From: Crossiella sp. S99.2 | GTDB lineage: Bacteria; Actinomycetota; Actinomycetes; Mycobacteriales; Pseudonocardiaceae | DNA: 64,000 nt | Direction of reading: 5' to 3' | Assembly (NCBI RefSeq): GCF_023094165.1 | Contig: NZ_JALMDK010000015.1 | Span: 1 to 64,000 of the forward strand | Part shown: positions 26,122-34,545 of the stretch, in pieces | Layout: the number at the start of each line of letters is the position of its first letter | Numbering within the stretch: position 1 is the first letter of the stretch | Notes under the pieces: model-generated | Database searches by the model: none | Told to the model about the DNA's origin: nothing | What the model saw: the letters and a program-made list of their open reading frames with translations, nothing else | Made by a program: the position numbers and the translations under genes

Positions 26122-27066
26122 TCAGCGCCAGTCCACCGCGATCCCGGCCAGTCCCGGCCCCGCGTCCGGGAAGTACGCGCTGACCAGGGCGTCGGCCGTG
26201 CACACCAGTTCCTCCGACTCCGCGGGCAAGGCGTCCTCCCGCGCGAGCACCCGTCGCGTGCACCGGGCGGGCAGCGCCTTCCGGTTGAACCGCAGCTGCA
26301 GCAGGTACGACGCGCAGTGCGTGCGCAACATCCGGTGGTACCCCGGCGATTCCACCCCGGTCCCGTCCGTCACCGAGTACTCGAAGACGTGCGTCTCCCC
26401 CTCAGCCAGCCGCCGGTCGAACAGCAGCTCGATCGCCAGCGCCCCCGGCCCGCCGTCCCGCCACCGGACCCGGCCCAGCCGGCAGCCCTCCTCGGCCCGG
26501 ACCACCACCCGCGTCATGTCCGCGCCGTCATCTCCGTGATATACCGCCAGATACCGATACGGCCCCGGCTGCACCGCTTTGACCACCAGTTTCGACCGCA
26601 CACTGCGCTGTACCCGGTCCGCGCCGAAGGTCACCACCTCCTGCACCATCCGGACCCGCATCGAGGTGTTGCACCGGTGCACCTCGGGCGCGGCGTCCAG
26701 TTCCTCCAGCAGGTCCGCGGTGATCTTGCCGACCTCCACCAGGTCGGCGAAGGAGGTCGCCTTCTCCCGGTCGAAGCCCGGTGGCCGGTGCTGCGGGCCC
26801 ACCAGCACCACCAGGGAGTCCGAGGGCAGCCGGAGCACCGTCTCCAGCGCGCGCACCGTGGGCAGCGAGGCGGGCATCTCGGGGTGGCGCATGCCGCGTT
26901 GCCAGTAGCTCAGGGTGGACTGGCCGGTGTTGATGCCCAGGCGGCCCAGATGCGCGGTGATGCGGGCCAGGGACAGGCCGCGGCAGCTGATGGCCTCGCG
27001 CAGGGCACGGTGGAACGGGCCGTAGCGCAGTGCGTCCACCAGGCCGTCGGGAAGTTCGGACACCAT
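26122..27066 (-). CDS. Helix-turn-helix DNA-binding regulator
   Basis: A 314-aa protein. Residues 10-75 contain an XRE-like helix-turn-helix (SLARITAHLGRLGINTGQSTLSYWQRGMRHPE), with the recognition helix around STLSYWQRG, then a linker. The remaining 200 residues form a beta-rich domain that I cannot name, possibly a ligand- or partner-binding region. The ATG at 27066 has GGAAGG upstream; the frame is open to 27180, but that stretch lacks a ribosome site. It is divergent from the secreted protease gene at 27360, separated by about 290 bases, and may regulate it. Confidence 0.7.
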   Translation of the reverse strand: MVSELPDGLVDALRYGPFHRALREAISCRGLSLARITAHLGRLGINTGQSTLSYWQRGMRHPEMPASLPTVRALETVLRLPSDSLVVLVGPQHRPPGFDREKATSFADLVEVGKITADLLEELDAAPEVHRCNTSMRVRMVQEVVTFGADRVQRSVRSKLVVKAVQPGPYRYLAVYHGDDGADMTRVVVRAEEGCRLGRVRWRDGGPGALAIELLFDRRLAEGETHVFEYSVTDGTGVESPGYHRMLRTHCASYLLQLRFNRKALPARCTRRVLAREDALPAESEELVCTADALVSAYFPDAGPGLAGIAVDWR

Positions 27067-27359
27067 GCCACTTACCTTCCAGCCGCGATTTTCACGGCCT
27101 GTGAACGGGGTGTGAACGTTCACGGTAACCACCCGGACGTGGTTGATCCAAGAGTAAACAAGGCTGGTCAGGCGTGCCATTCACGCGTTCGCGGGACATC
27201 GCCCACCCCGGAACGGTCCTGCGTGACCAAGGACACCAACCAAGGTCGGTTGCCGCTCAACCGTTTGCGCCCGAATCTTCCGCAACCACCGCCCGACCTG
27301 CCCACGCCACCCCCTGCGGCGTGCGGTCACCGGGCGGACCGGCGAGAGGAGAGACCACC
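27067..27359. other. Divergent intergenic region, regulator / secreted protease
   Basis: About 290 bases between the HTH gene and the protease gene. It includes a direct repeat GTGAACGGGGTGTGAACG at 27101-27118 and a nearby TTCACGG, which is a plausible binding site for the adjacent regulator. No further gene is evident here. Confidence 0.4.
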
Positions 27360-27992
27360 GTGTCACGGAGGTCCGAACTACGCAGAGCTGTGGCCGGGAT
27401 GGCCGCGGTTCTCGCCAGCTGGTTGCTCATCCCCGTTCCCGGAGCCTTCGCCGCCGAGGCACCGGCCATCGAACAGGTGGCGTTCGCCCAGAGCAGCGCG
27501 GCCCTGCCCGCCGCATACCGGGTGAACATCACCATGCAGGCCCAGGAGAAGACCAACTGGTGCTGGGCCGCCGCGGGCAACACCATCGCCGCCTGGCACG
27601 GCCTCTCGGTCAGCCAGAACCACTTCTGCGCGCTGGCCAAGAACCGGTCCACCAGCTCGGCCTGCCCCAACGACCAGGCCCACCTCGGCGAGGTGCAGAA
27701 CGCGCTGCGCAGGCTGAACTTCACCAACCCCGGTCAGTACCTGAGCAACACGCTCAGCTACGCCACCATCCAGCAGCAGACCGCGGCCAACCAGCCGGTG
27801 GAGACCCGCATCGGCTGGCAGTCCGGCGGTGGCCACATGCACGTGCTCTACGGCTACGACACCACCAAGAGCTGGGTGTACTGGGGCGACCCGTGGCAGT
27901 CCAGCAATCGCTACAACTGGGCCACCTACAACTACTACCGCAGCAACTCGAGCTTCACCTGGACGCACACGCTGACCGGGATCAGGAGGTGA
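27360..27992 (+). CDS. Secreted papain-like cysteine protease
   Basis: A 210-aa exported protein with a signal peptide (about residues 1-35, ending near AFAAEA). The mature part starts with a Q-rich strand and NITMQAQEKTNWCWAAAG, the catalytic cysteine being in NWCWAA. GGHMHVLYGYD supplies the histidine and YWGDPW the aspartate/asparagine position. This is the C39/AvrRpt2-like branch of papain-like peptidases. The GTG at 27360 follows GAGGAGAG. The next gene starts six bases after its stop, so the two are an operon. The function is unknown: defence, cell-wall maturation and interbacterial toxicity are all possible. Confidence 0.78.
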   Translation: MSRRSELRRAVAGMAAVLASWLLIPVPGAFAAEAPAIEQVAFAQSSAALPAAYRVNITMQAQEKTNWCWAAAGNTIAAWHGLSVSQNHFCALAKNRSTSSACPNDQAHLGEVQNALRRLNFTNPGQYLSNTLSYATIQQQTAANQPVETRIGWQSGGGHMHVLYGYDTTKSWVYWGDPWQSSNRYNWATYNYYRSNSSFTWTHTLTGIRR

Positions 27993-27997
27993 GCGCG

Positions 27998-28771
27998 ATG
28001 CGCGGGATCACCAGGACGCTCGTGACCGCGGCACTGGGCGCGGGCCTGCTGCTGGCCAACGGCTGGGGCGCCAGTGCGGCGCCGGCGGCCAACGAACCCT
28101 CGGCGCAGGACCTGGCCGCGGCGGCCCAGGTCGCGGACACCCCGTCGGTGCGGGCCACCCTCGGCAAGTTCTTCCAGGCCGACCCGAACAGCTCCTCCAC
28201 CGGCGGTCTGTCCTCCACCGGTGGCGCGCCCGGCCTGGACGCGGAGATCGCGGTCGCGCCGCGGCCGGTGCCGGTCTACCAGCTGGCCAAGGACTTCGTG
28301 GCCGGCAAGAGCCAGGCGCCCGGCGCGCTGGCCTACGTCGCGGTGCCGGCCAACTGCGGCGCCTGCGGTGCGAGCGCGACGCTGTGGACGGTGCGGGACG
28401 AACGCGGGAGCTGGCAGGTCGGCAACATCGCCTCCGGTGACCGGGAACGCCAGTTCGCCGACAAGCTGCCGCAGGGCGCGTACCTGTTGCAGGAACCGCA
28501 GATCGACGCCTGGTACGCCGTGCACGGCGACACCGTCCGCCGCCTCGACGGCGACGGCGCGAGTGCCTCCGTCGCGGATTACCAGCGGGCCGTCGCCGCC
28601 AAGTACGGCGACAAGCAGGCCGACTCGAACTACGCCCAGCGCGGCAAGGCCGGCGGTTACGGCTACGCCGCTCCCACCGCCGAGGGCAGCTCCCTGCCGC
28701 TGGTCCTGGTGTTGCTGGGCTCCCTGCTGGTGATCGGGTTCGGCTCGGTGTTCCTGCGCCGCAAGGCGTAG
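27998..28771 (+). CDS. Membrane-anchored exported partner of the papain-like protease
   Basis: A 257-aa protein with a signal peptide (residues 1-30, LLLANGWGASAAP) and one C-terminal hydrophobic helix (LPLVLVLLGSLLVIGFGSVF) followed by LRRKA, so it should span the membrane once with a short cytosolic tail. The exported part has a CGAC cysteine pair (ANCGACGASATLW), possibly a disulfide, and a repeated GG/Y-rich linker near the anchor. No known domain is recognised. The ATG follows AGGAGGT by seven bases, and the spacing suggests coexpression with the protease. It may tether, present or inhibit that enzyme. Confidence 0.7.
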   Translation: MRGITRTLVTAALGAGLLLANGWGASAAPAANEPSAQDLAAAAQVADTPSVRATLGKFFQADPNSSSTGGLSSTGGAPGLDAEIAVAPRPVPVYQLAKDFVAGKSQAPGALAYVAVPANCGACGASATLWTVRDERGSWQVGNIASGDRERQFADKLPQGAYLLQEPQIDAWYAVHGDTVRRLDGDGASASVADYQRAVAAKYGDKQADSNYAQRGKAGGYGYAAPTAEGSSLPLVLVLLGSLLVIGFGSVFLRRKA

Positions 28772-28783
28772 CGGACACCAGGG

Positions 28784-28828
28784 GTCCCACGGGGCGGGCG
28801 TTGCCCGGAAGCCCCCGCCCCGTGGGAC
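28784..28828 (+). terminator. Terminator after the secreted pair
   Basis: A perfect 15-bp stem (GTCCCACGGGGCGGG at 28784-28798 with 28814-28828) around a 15-base loop, without a T-run. It begins 12 bases after the stop and isolates the pair from tmk. Confidence 0.7.
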
Positions 28829-28856
28829 TCATCCCCGCGTCGGGTTAGATGACGGC

Positions 28857-29504
28857 GTGGGTCGACTGGTGGTCATCGAGGGTCTGGACGGCGCGGGCAA
28901 GCGCACGCTCGCCGACGCGCTCACCGCGGAGCTGACCAGGCTCGGCAAGACGGTGGCCCGGCGGGCCTTCCCCCGCTACGGCGAGGACGTGCACGCCGAC
29001 CTGGTCCGGGACGCGCTGCAGGGCCGCCTTGGCGACACCGTGGACTCGGTCTACGCGATGGCCGTGCTCTACGCGCTGGACCGGCGCGGCGCCGCCGACT
29101 CACTGCGCGCCGACCTGGCCGCGCACGACGTGGTCCTGCTGGACCGCTACATCGCCTCCAACGCCGCCTACTGCGCGGCCCGGCTGCACCAGGACGCGCA
29201 CGGCGAGTTCGTCGGCTGGGCCTACGAGCTGGAGATCCGCCGCTTCGGCCTGCCAGTGCCCGACCTGCACCTGCTGCTGCAGGTCCCGGTCGAGGTGGCC
29301 GCGGCCCGCGCGGTGCACCGGGAGGCGGTGGAGGCCGACCGGGCCCGCGACTCCTATGAGACCGACGCCGGCCTGCAGGCCCGCTGCGCCAAGGTCTACC
29401 AGCAGCTGGCCGCCGAGCACTGGCTGGCCGACTGGCACGTGGTGGACGGCGTCACCGAGGTCGACTTCACCCGCCTGGCCGCCCGCGCGCTCGGCGCGGG
29501 CTAG
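28857..29504 (+). CDS. tmk: dTMP kinase
   Basis: Phosphorylates dTMP to dTDP. The 215-aa protein has the P-loop VVIEGLDGAGKRTLA at residues 5-19, the LLDRYIASNAAY motif (DRY) near 95, and a LID-region with R/E residues near 150. Its neighbours sahH and mtrA match mycobacteria. The GTG start at 28857 is the earliest that keeps the conserved GRLVVIEG. The stop TAG at 29502-29504 overlaps the opposing stop of the VOC gene in the palindrome CTAG at 29501-29504. Confidence 0.92.
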   Translation: MGRLVVIEGLDGAGKRTLADALTAELTRLGKTVARRAFPRYGEDVHADLVRDALQGRLGDTVDSVYAMAVLYALDRRGAADSLRADLAAHDVVLLDRYIASNAAYCAARLHQDAHGEFVGWAYELEIRRFGLPVPDLHLLLQVPVEVAAARAVHREAVEADRARDSYETDAGLQARCAKVYQQLAAEHWLADWHVVDGVTEVDFTRLAARALGAG

Positions 29505-29989
29505 AGCGCGCCTACCAAATCTCCACCCCATCGGGTGATTTCTGCGTCCAGGTCCAGTGGCAACGTCTTGGGGTTGGCCCGCATCTCCGGTGTCACCTTG
29601 GGCAACGGAACCAGCCAGGAAACCTCGAATTCCAGCCCGTCCGGGTCCTTGGCGTAGAGCGCCTTGGTGGTGATGTGGTCCGAAGCCCCCACCAGCGCGC
29701 CGGCCGTGCGCAATCGGTTGGCGTACTCGGCCAGCTCGCGCAGCGTGCCCACCGACCAGGCCAGGTGGTAGAGCCCCACGCTGTCCCGGCCCGCGGTGGA
29801 GGGGCCCGCGTGGTCGCCGATCTGGAACAGGCCGAGATCGTGGTCGTTGTCGGATCCCTCGGCCTGCAGGAAGGCCGCGCCGGGGAACTGGTGCACCACC
29901 CGGAAACCGAGAATGTCCTGGTAGAAGGCCAGGCTGCGGGTCACGTCGCGGACGTAGAGGACAGCGTGGTTGAGACGCCGGATGGCCAT
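29501..29989 (-). CDS. VOC-family (glyoxalase-like) protein
   Basis: A 162-aa metal-dependent protein of the vicinal oxygen chelate fold, in this length range a ring-cleaving dioxygenase or glyoxalase-like protein. The ligand positions appear as RLNHAVLYV, GLYHLAWSV and GLEFEVSW (H, H, E). The ATG at 29989 is chosen because GGAGGGAA precedes it; the frame is open 89 codons further, through the mtrA upstream region. It is transcribed divergently from mtrA and convergent with tmk. The substrate is unknown. Confidence 0.82.
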   Translation of the reverse strand: MAIRRLNHAVLYVRDVTRSLAFYQDILGFRVVHQFPGAAFLQAEGSDNDHDLGLFQIGDHAGPSTAGRDSVGLYHLAWSVGTLRELAEYANRLRTAGALVGASDHITTKALYAKDPDGLEFEVSWLVPLPKVTPEMRANPKTLPLDLDAEITRWGGDLVGAL

Positions 29990-30163
29990 CGAGGTTCCCT
30001 CCACTGGTAGTTCAATGTTCAACTTACCGCCGGATAGGTTGACAAAGTTGACTCGATTGGTCGCAAATCGGTAACGCGGGGCAATGGGCGAGCGCTGTAG
30101 GCGGTGAACGGCAACGTTGCCGGGGCCGTCGGGCGGGAGGTCGTGATGGACAGGCACACGCGA

Positions 30164-30178
30164 ATAACTCTGGGTAAC
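30164..30178 (+). promoter_or_regulatory. Candidate MtrA-type direct repeat upstream of mtrA
   Basis: ATAAC and GTAAC occur in direct repeat with five bases between, the two starts ten bases apart, on one helix face, about 115 bases upstream of mtrA. TAAC direct repeats of this type are what I recall for MtrA binding. The rest of the 303-base VOC-mtrA gap holds TTGACA at 30039-30044 with only a poor -10, and further TAAC-type words at 30072 and 30215. Confidence 0.45.
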
Positions 30179-30292
30179 CGCCCGATCGGGCAGTCGATGA
30201 GCCCGCCGGGGGCTCAATCGATAACGAACGGGTCTGCAAACGGCGGCAATGGTCAACGGGTGGTTCGCACCCGGGTAGCGGGCAGTGGAAAC

Positions 30293-30979
30293 ATGTGGCC
30301 AATGAAGGCGCGCGTACTCGTGGTGGATGACGACCCTGCGCTGGCGGAGATGTTGACCATCGTGCTCCGCGGGGAAGGCTTCGACACCGCCGTCGTCGGG
30401 GACGGGACGCGGGCATTGCCCGCACTCCGCGAGCTCAAACCGGACCTTGTCCTGCTGGACCTGATGCTGCCAGGAATGAACGGCATCGACGTCTGCAAGG
30501 CCATCAGGTCCGAATCAGGCATCCCCATCGTCATGCTCACAGCCAAGAGCGACACCGTGGACATCGTGCTCGGCCTGGAGTCCGGGGCCGACGACTACGT
30601 GGTGAAGCCGTTCAAGCCGAAGGAGCTGGTCGCCCGCATCCGGGCCCGGCTCCGCCGCACCGAGGCCGAACCGGCCGAGGTGCTCGCTATCGGCGATCTG
30701 ACCATCGACGTGCCAGGTCACGAGGTCACCAGGGAGGGGAAGGCGATCCAGCTGACCCCCCTGGAATTCGACCTCCTGGTCGCGCTGGCCCGCAAGCCAC
30801 GCCAGGTGTTCACCCGCGAGGTGCTCCTGGAACAGGTGTGGGGCTATCGGCACGCGGCGGACACCCGGCTGGTGAACGTGCACGTCCAGCGACTGCGCTC
30901 GAAGGTGGAGAAGGACCCGGAACGTCCGGAGGTCGTGCTGACCGTCCGCGGCGTGGGGTACAAGGCCGGTCCGCCGTGA
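30293..30979 (+). CDS. mtrA: Response regulator MtrA
   Basis: OmpR-type response regulator of the MtrAB system, which controls cell-wall remodelling, division and osmotic adaptation in actinobacteria. The receiver has the acid pair VLVVDDDPALAE, the phosphoacceptor D56 in LVLLDLMLPG, the conserved T in MLTAKSDT and K in VVKPFKP; the winged-helix domain is residues 130-225, with VHVQRLRSKVE as recognition helix. The ATG at 30293 gives 228 aa, as I recall for the mycobacterial protein; an ATG three codons on is also possible. mtrB begins 34 bases after its stop. Confidence 0.95.
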   Translation: MWPMKARVLVVDDDPALAEMLTIVLRGEGFDTAVVGDGTRALPALRELKPDLVLLDLMLPGMNGIDVCKAIRSESGIPIVMLTAKSDTVDIVLGLESGADDYVVKPFKPKELVARIRARLRRTEAEPAEVLAIGDLTIDVPGHEVTREGKAIQLTPLEFDLLVALARKPRQVFTREVLLEQVWGYRHAADTRLVNVHVQRLRSKVEKDPERPEVVLTVRGVGYKAGPP

Positions 30980-31013
30980 GGCGCGCCGCCGTGACTGTCC
31001 TGAGTGGACGGTC

Positions 31014-32714
31014 GTGACGGCCCTCCAACGTCGGTTCCCGACCCTGGTCCGCCGGTGCAAGCGGCTGGTGTACCAGGGTCGGCGACGCTGGCTGGCCTTC
31101 GCCGCGCTGTGGCGCCGATCGCTGCAGCTGCGGGTCGTGGTGAGCACCCTCGCGCTGTCCTCGGCCGTGGTCTTCGTGCTGGGCATCGTGCTGCAGACAC
31201 AGGTCACCGACCGGCTGATGAACGCCAAGGAGGCCGCGGCCATCGCGCAGGCCTTCCGCAGCGCCGACGTGGTGCAGCGGGAGCTGCTGGCCATCGACCC
31301 GGCCAGCACGGAGGCCATCTCGGCCCGGCTGGCCGGCGCGCTGGCCAAGCTGACCAGCCCGAACCTGGAACGCGACGTGGCCAACCCGGCCGCGGGCGCG
31401 TTCGAGCCGGTGCTGGTCGACGGCGCGGCCACCCCGGTCACCCCTGGCGCCCGCCCGGCCTTCGCCGGTCCCTACAACGACGTGCCCCTCCAGCTCCGCA
31501 ACGACGTCCAGCAGGACAAGAAGGCCACCCAGATCGCCACGGTGACCAGGGATTCCGGCAAGGTCACCCTGCTCGTGGTCGGCCTGCCGGTGGCCAGCGC
31601 GGGCCGCGCGCTGCAGCTCTACCTGCTCTTCCCGCTCACCGCCGAGCAGCGCACCGTCGGGGTGGTGCAGTCCACCCTGGGCATCGGCGGCCTGGTGCTG
31701 CTGTTCCTGCTGGCCGGCATCACCAACCTGGTGACCAGGCAGGTGGTCCGCCCGGTGCGGCACGCCGCCGAGGTCGCCGAGCGCTTCGCCGACGGCAAGC
31801 TGGACGAGCGGATGGACGTCGTCGGCGAGGACGACGTGGCCAGGCTGGCCGACTCCTTCAACGAGATGGCCGCCAGCCTGCAACGCCAGATCCAGCAGCT
31901 GGAGGAGTTCGGCCAGCTCCAGCGCCGGTTCACCTCCGACGTCTCGCACGAGCTGCGCACCCCGCTGACCACGGTCCGGATGGCCGCCGACGTGCTGCAC
32001 GCCTCCCGGGAGCAGTTCCCGCAGGGCCTGGCCCGCTCCACCGAGTTGCTGGTGGCCGAACTGGACCGGTTCGAGGCGCTGCTGGGCGACCTGCTGGAGA
32101 TCAGCAGGCTGGACGCGGGCGTGGCCGACCTGTCCGTGGACGCGATGGACGTGCGCAGCATCGTGCAGCGCGCGGTCGACTCGGTCCGGGTGATCTCCGG
32201 CAAGGCAGGGGTCCCGGTCGAGCTGTACCTGCCGCCGACCGAGGTCACCGCCGAGGTGGACGCGCGCAGGCTGGAACGCATCCTGCGCAACCTGCTGGCC
32301 AACGCGATCGACCACGGCGAGGGCCGCCCGGTCCAGCTCCAGCTGGCCGCCGACCGGCACGCGGTGGCCTTCACCGTCCGGGACTTCGGCGTCGGGCTGC
32401 GGCCCGGCGAGGCCGAGCTGGTCTTCACCCGGTTCTGGCGGGCCGACCCCTCCAGGGACCGGCAGACCGGCGGAACCGGACTCGGACTCTCGATCAGCAT
32501 CGAGGACGCGCACCTGCACGGTGGCAGACTGGACGCGTGGGGCGAGCTGGGGGAGGGCGCCTGCTTCCGGCTGACCCTGCCTCGCACCCAGGACGTCGAG
32601 CTGCACGGTGGCTCTCCGCTGCCGCTGCCCCCGCCGATCCCGAACGCGGACCGCCCGCCGGCCGCGGTCGCGGTGACCGCGGGACCCGGAGGAGACGAGG
32701 ACCAGCGCGAATGA
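31014..32714 (+). CDS. mtrB: Sensor histidine kinase MtrB
   Basis: The membrane kinase for MtrA, 566 aa. One membrane helix lies near residues 40-62 and a second near 215-240, enclosing an extracytoplasmic sensor of about 150 residues. HAMP follows (VVRPVRHAAEVAERFA), then HisKA with the phosphorylation site in DVSHELRTPLTT near residue 306, and the HATPase with NLLANAIDHGEG, DFGVGL and GGTGLGLSI. The tail after 535 is proline-rich. The GTG at 31014 is used. The end overlaps lpqB by four bases (ATGA), so kinase and lipoprotein are coupled. Confidence 0.95.
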   Translation: MTALQRRFPTLVRRCKRLVYQGRRRWLAFAALWRRSLQLRVVVSTLALSSAVVFVLGIVLQTQVTDRLMNAKEAAAIAQAFRSADVVQRELLAIDPASTEAISARLAGALAKLTSPNLERDVANPAAGAFEPVLVDGAATPVTPGARPAFAGPYNDVPLQLRNDVQQDKKATQIATVTRDSGKVTLLVVGLPVASAGRALQLYLLFPLTAEQRTVGVVQSTLGIGGLVLLFLLAGITNLVTRQVVRPVRHAAEVAERFADGKLDERMDVVGEDDVARLADSFNEMAASLQRQIQQLEEFGQLQRRFTSDVSHELRTPLTTVRMAADVLHASREQFPQGLARSTELLVAELDRFEALLGDLLEISRLDAGVADLSVDAMDVRSIVQRAVDSVRVISGKAGVPVELYLPPTEVTAEVDARRLERILRNLLANAIDHGEGRPVQLQLAADRHAVAFTVRDFGVGLRPGEAELVFTRFWRADPSRDRQTGGTGLGLSISIEDAHLHGGRLDAWGELGEGACFRLTLPRTQDVELHGGSPLPLPPPIPNADRPPAAVAVTAGPGGDEDQRE

Positions 32715-34438
32715 CCCGGCGAGTGCTGTTGGCGGCCTGCGCCATCGGCGGTGTGCTGCTGTTCACCGGCTGCGCCGCCATCCCGGAGTCCGGCAACCCC
32801 AAGCCGATCAACGCCACCACCGGGGACACCGCGCGCACCCCCGAACCCGCCGGTCCCAAGGGCGCGGACGACGCGGCCGCCCTGGTCCGCAACTTCATCG
32901 GCGCCTCGGCCAAGCCCGAGGGCAAACGGGCCGAGGCCCGGCAGTACCTGGTGCCGCCGCTGAACAACTCCTGGGACGGCAACCGGGCGCTGACGGTGAT
33001 CGAGGACAACTTCAGCACCCAGGTGCTGGCCGACGCGGGCAGCGGGGACAGCCAGCTGGTGACCGTCCGGGGCCGCCGGATCGGCCAGCTCGGCACGGAC
33101 AGCGTGTTCACCGCCATCGCCGACTCGCTCGACCTCGAACTGACCGTGAAGGTGGCCAAGCAGAAGGACGGCCAGTGGCGGATCCAGGAGCCGCCGGCGG
33201 AGATCCTGGTCGCCCGCGAGGACCTGGACGCCAACTACAAGCAGGTCCGGCTGGCCTTCCTCGACCCGGGCGGGCCCGCGATCGTCCGGGACACCCGGTA
33301 CATCCCGTTGCGCCCCAACAGTTCCATGCCGCAGCGCACGATGGAGCTGCTCATCCTCGGGCCGGCCGCCGCCCTGCGCAACGCGGTGCGCACCGCGCTG
33401 CCCGGCGGGGCGAACCTGGTCACCAACGTCACCGAGGACAACGTCGGCGCGATGGAGGTCAACCTCTCCGGGCTCAACGAGCTGTCCAAGGAGGACCGGC
33501 AGCTGGTGGCCGCGCAGGTGGTGATCTCGCTGCAGGCGGTGTCCAACAGCCGGATCCGGCTCAAGACCGACGGCGTGCCGATGTTCCCGGAGAAGCACGA
33601 GTGGCGGCCGGGCGATGTGTCCCGGTACGAGAACACCTTCGCGCTCAGCCCCGAGGCCAAGGACCTGGCCGTGGTCAACGGCGTGCTCCGGTACCTGCCC
33701 GGCGGGGAGCCCTTCCCAGGGCAGGCAGGCGACGGCGCGCTGTCCGTGGTGACCGCGGCCCAGGCGATCAAGGGCGACCGGATCGCGGTGGTGTCCCGCT
33801 CGGGCAGCAAGGTGACACTGCGGGTGGGTCCGCCGGGCAACCTGAAGCTGGTGAACTTGGCCGCGGACGAGCTGACCCGGCCGACCTGGCGGCCGGACGG
33901 GGCCGAACTGTGGACGGTGGCCGATCACGGCACGGTCATGCAGGTGGTGGACCAGGGCGGCGCCTGGAAGGCACTGCGGGTCAATGCGGAGGAGCTGGCC
34001 AAACTCGGCGAGCCCATCACCGACCTGCGGCTGTCCAGGGACGGCATCCGGGTCGCGGCGGTGGTCGGCGGCAAGCTGATGGTCGGCTCGGTGGTCCGGG
34101 AGGGCGGCGAGGCGGCCAGCATCCGCTCGGTGCGCCAGCTCGCGGCCGGGGCGCTGGCCACCGTGATCGGGGTGGACTGGGCGCAGTCCGACCAGCTGGT
34201 GGTGGCCACCGCCGGCTCCTCCGGCCAGATCGTCCGGGTGCAGGCGGACGGGCAGAGCTGGCAGCGGTTCCAGTCCACCAACCTCTCGCCCGAGTTCACC
34301 GCGATCACCGCGGCCCCCGGCCGGGCCATCCTGGTCGCGGACCGGCGCGGACTCTGGACCACCCAGGGCCCGGAAGAGCTGTGGAACCAGGTCTCCCCGA
34401 CACTGCCTTCGGGCGTGGTTCCGTTCTATCCCGGCTGA
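32711..34438 (+). CDS. lpqB: Lipoprotein LpqB, MtrB modulator
   Basis: A 575-aa lipoprotein that in mycobacteria binds MtrB and alters its signalling. The lipobox is LLFTGC with the modified cysteine at residue 21. Then come a GerMN-like domain (about 200-320, with RTMELLILGP), and a C-terminal seven-strand-repeat region of beta-propeller type (RPTWRPDGAELWTVADHG). The ATG overlaps the mtrB stop. The stop at 34436-34438 is followed by a short GGACAGC hairpin and then comF. Confidence 0.93.
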   Translation: MTRRVLLAACAIGGVLLFTGCAAIPESGNPKPINATTGDTARTPEPAGPKGADDAAALVRNFIGASAKPEGKRAEARQYLVPPLNNSWDGNRALTVIEDNFSTQVLADAGSGDSQLVTVRGRRIGQLGTDSVFTAIADSLDLELTVKVAKQKDGQWRIQEPPAEILVAREDLDANYKQVRLAFLDPGGPAIVRDTRYIPLRPNSSMPQRTMELLILGPAAALRNAVRTALPGGANLVTNVTEDNVGAMEVNLSGLNELSKEDRQLVAAQVVISLQAVSNSRIRLKTDGVPMFPEKHEWRPGDVSRYENTFALSPEAKDLAVVNGVLRYLPGGEPFPGQAGDGALSVVTAAQAIKGDRIAVVSRSGSKVTLRVGPPGNLKLVNLAADELTRPTWRPDGAELWTVADHGTVMQVVDQGGAWKALRVNAEELAKLGEPITDLRLSRDGIRVAAVVGGKLMVGSVVREGGEAASIRSVRQLAAGALATVIGVDWAQSDQLVVATAGSSGQIVRVQADGQSWQRFQSTNLSPEFTAITAAPGRAILVADRRGLWTTQGPEELWNQVSPTLPSGVVPFYPG

Positions 34439-34545
34439 CCTGGCTTTTGTGGACAGCCCGGGGTGCTGTCCTGGGATCTGTGGACAACTCGGCGCCTGTG
34501 GATGACCGGCTGGGGTGAGCCGCCGATCCGCGGCAGGCTGAACGG

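Noticed and set aside
29990..30256. N-terminal extension of the VOC gene
   Set aside because: It would cover the mtrA upstream region. The ATG at 29989 has a good ribosome site and gives the family length.
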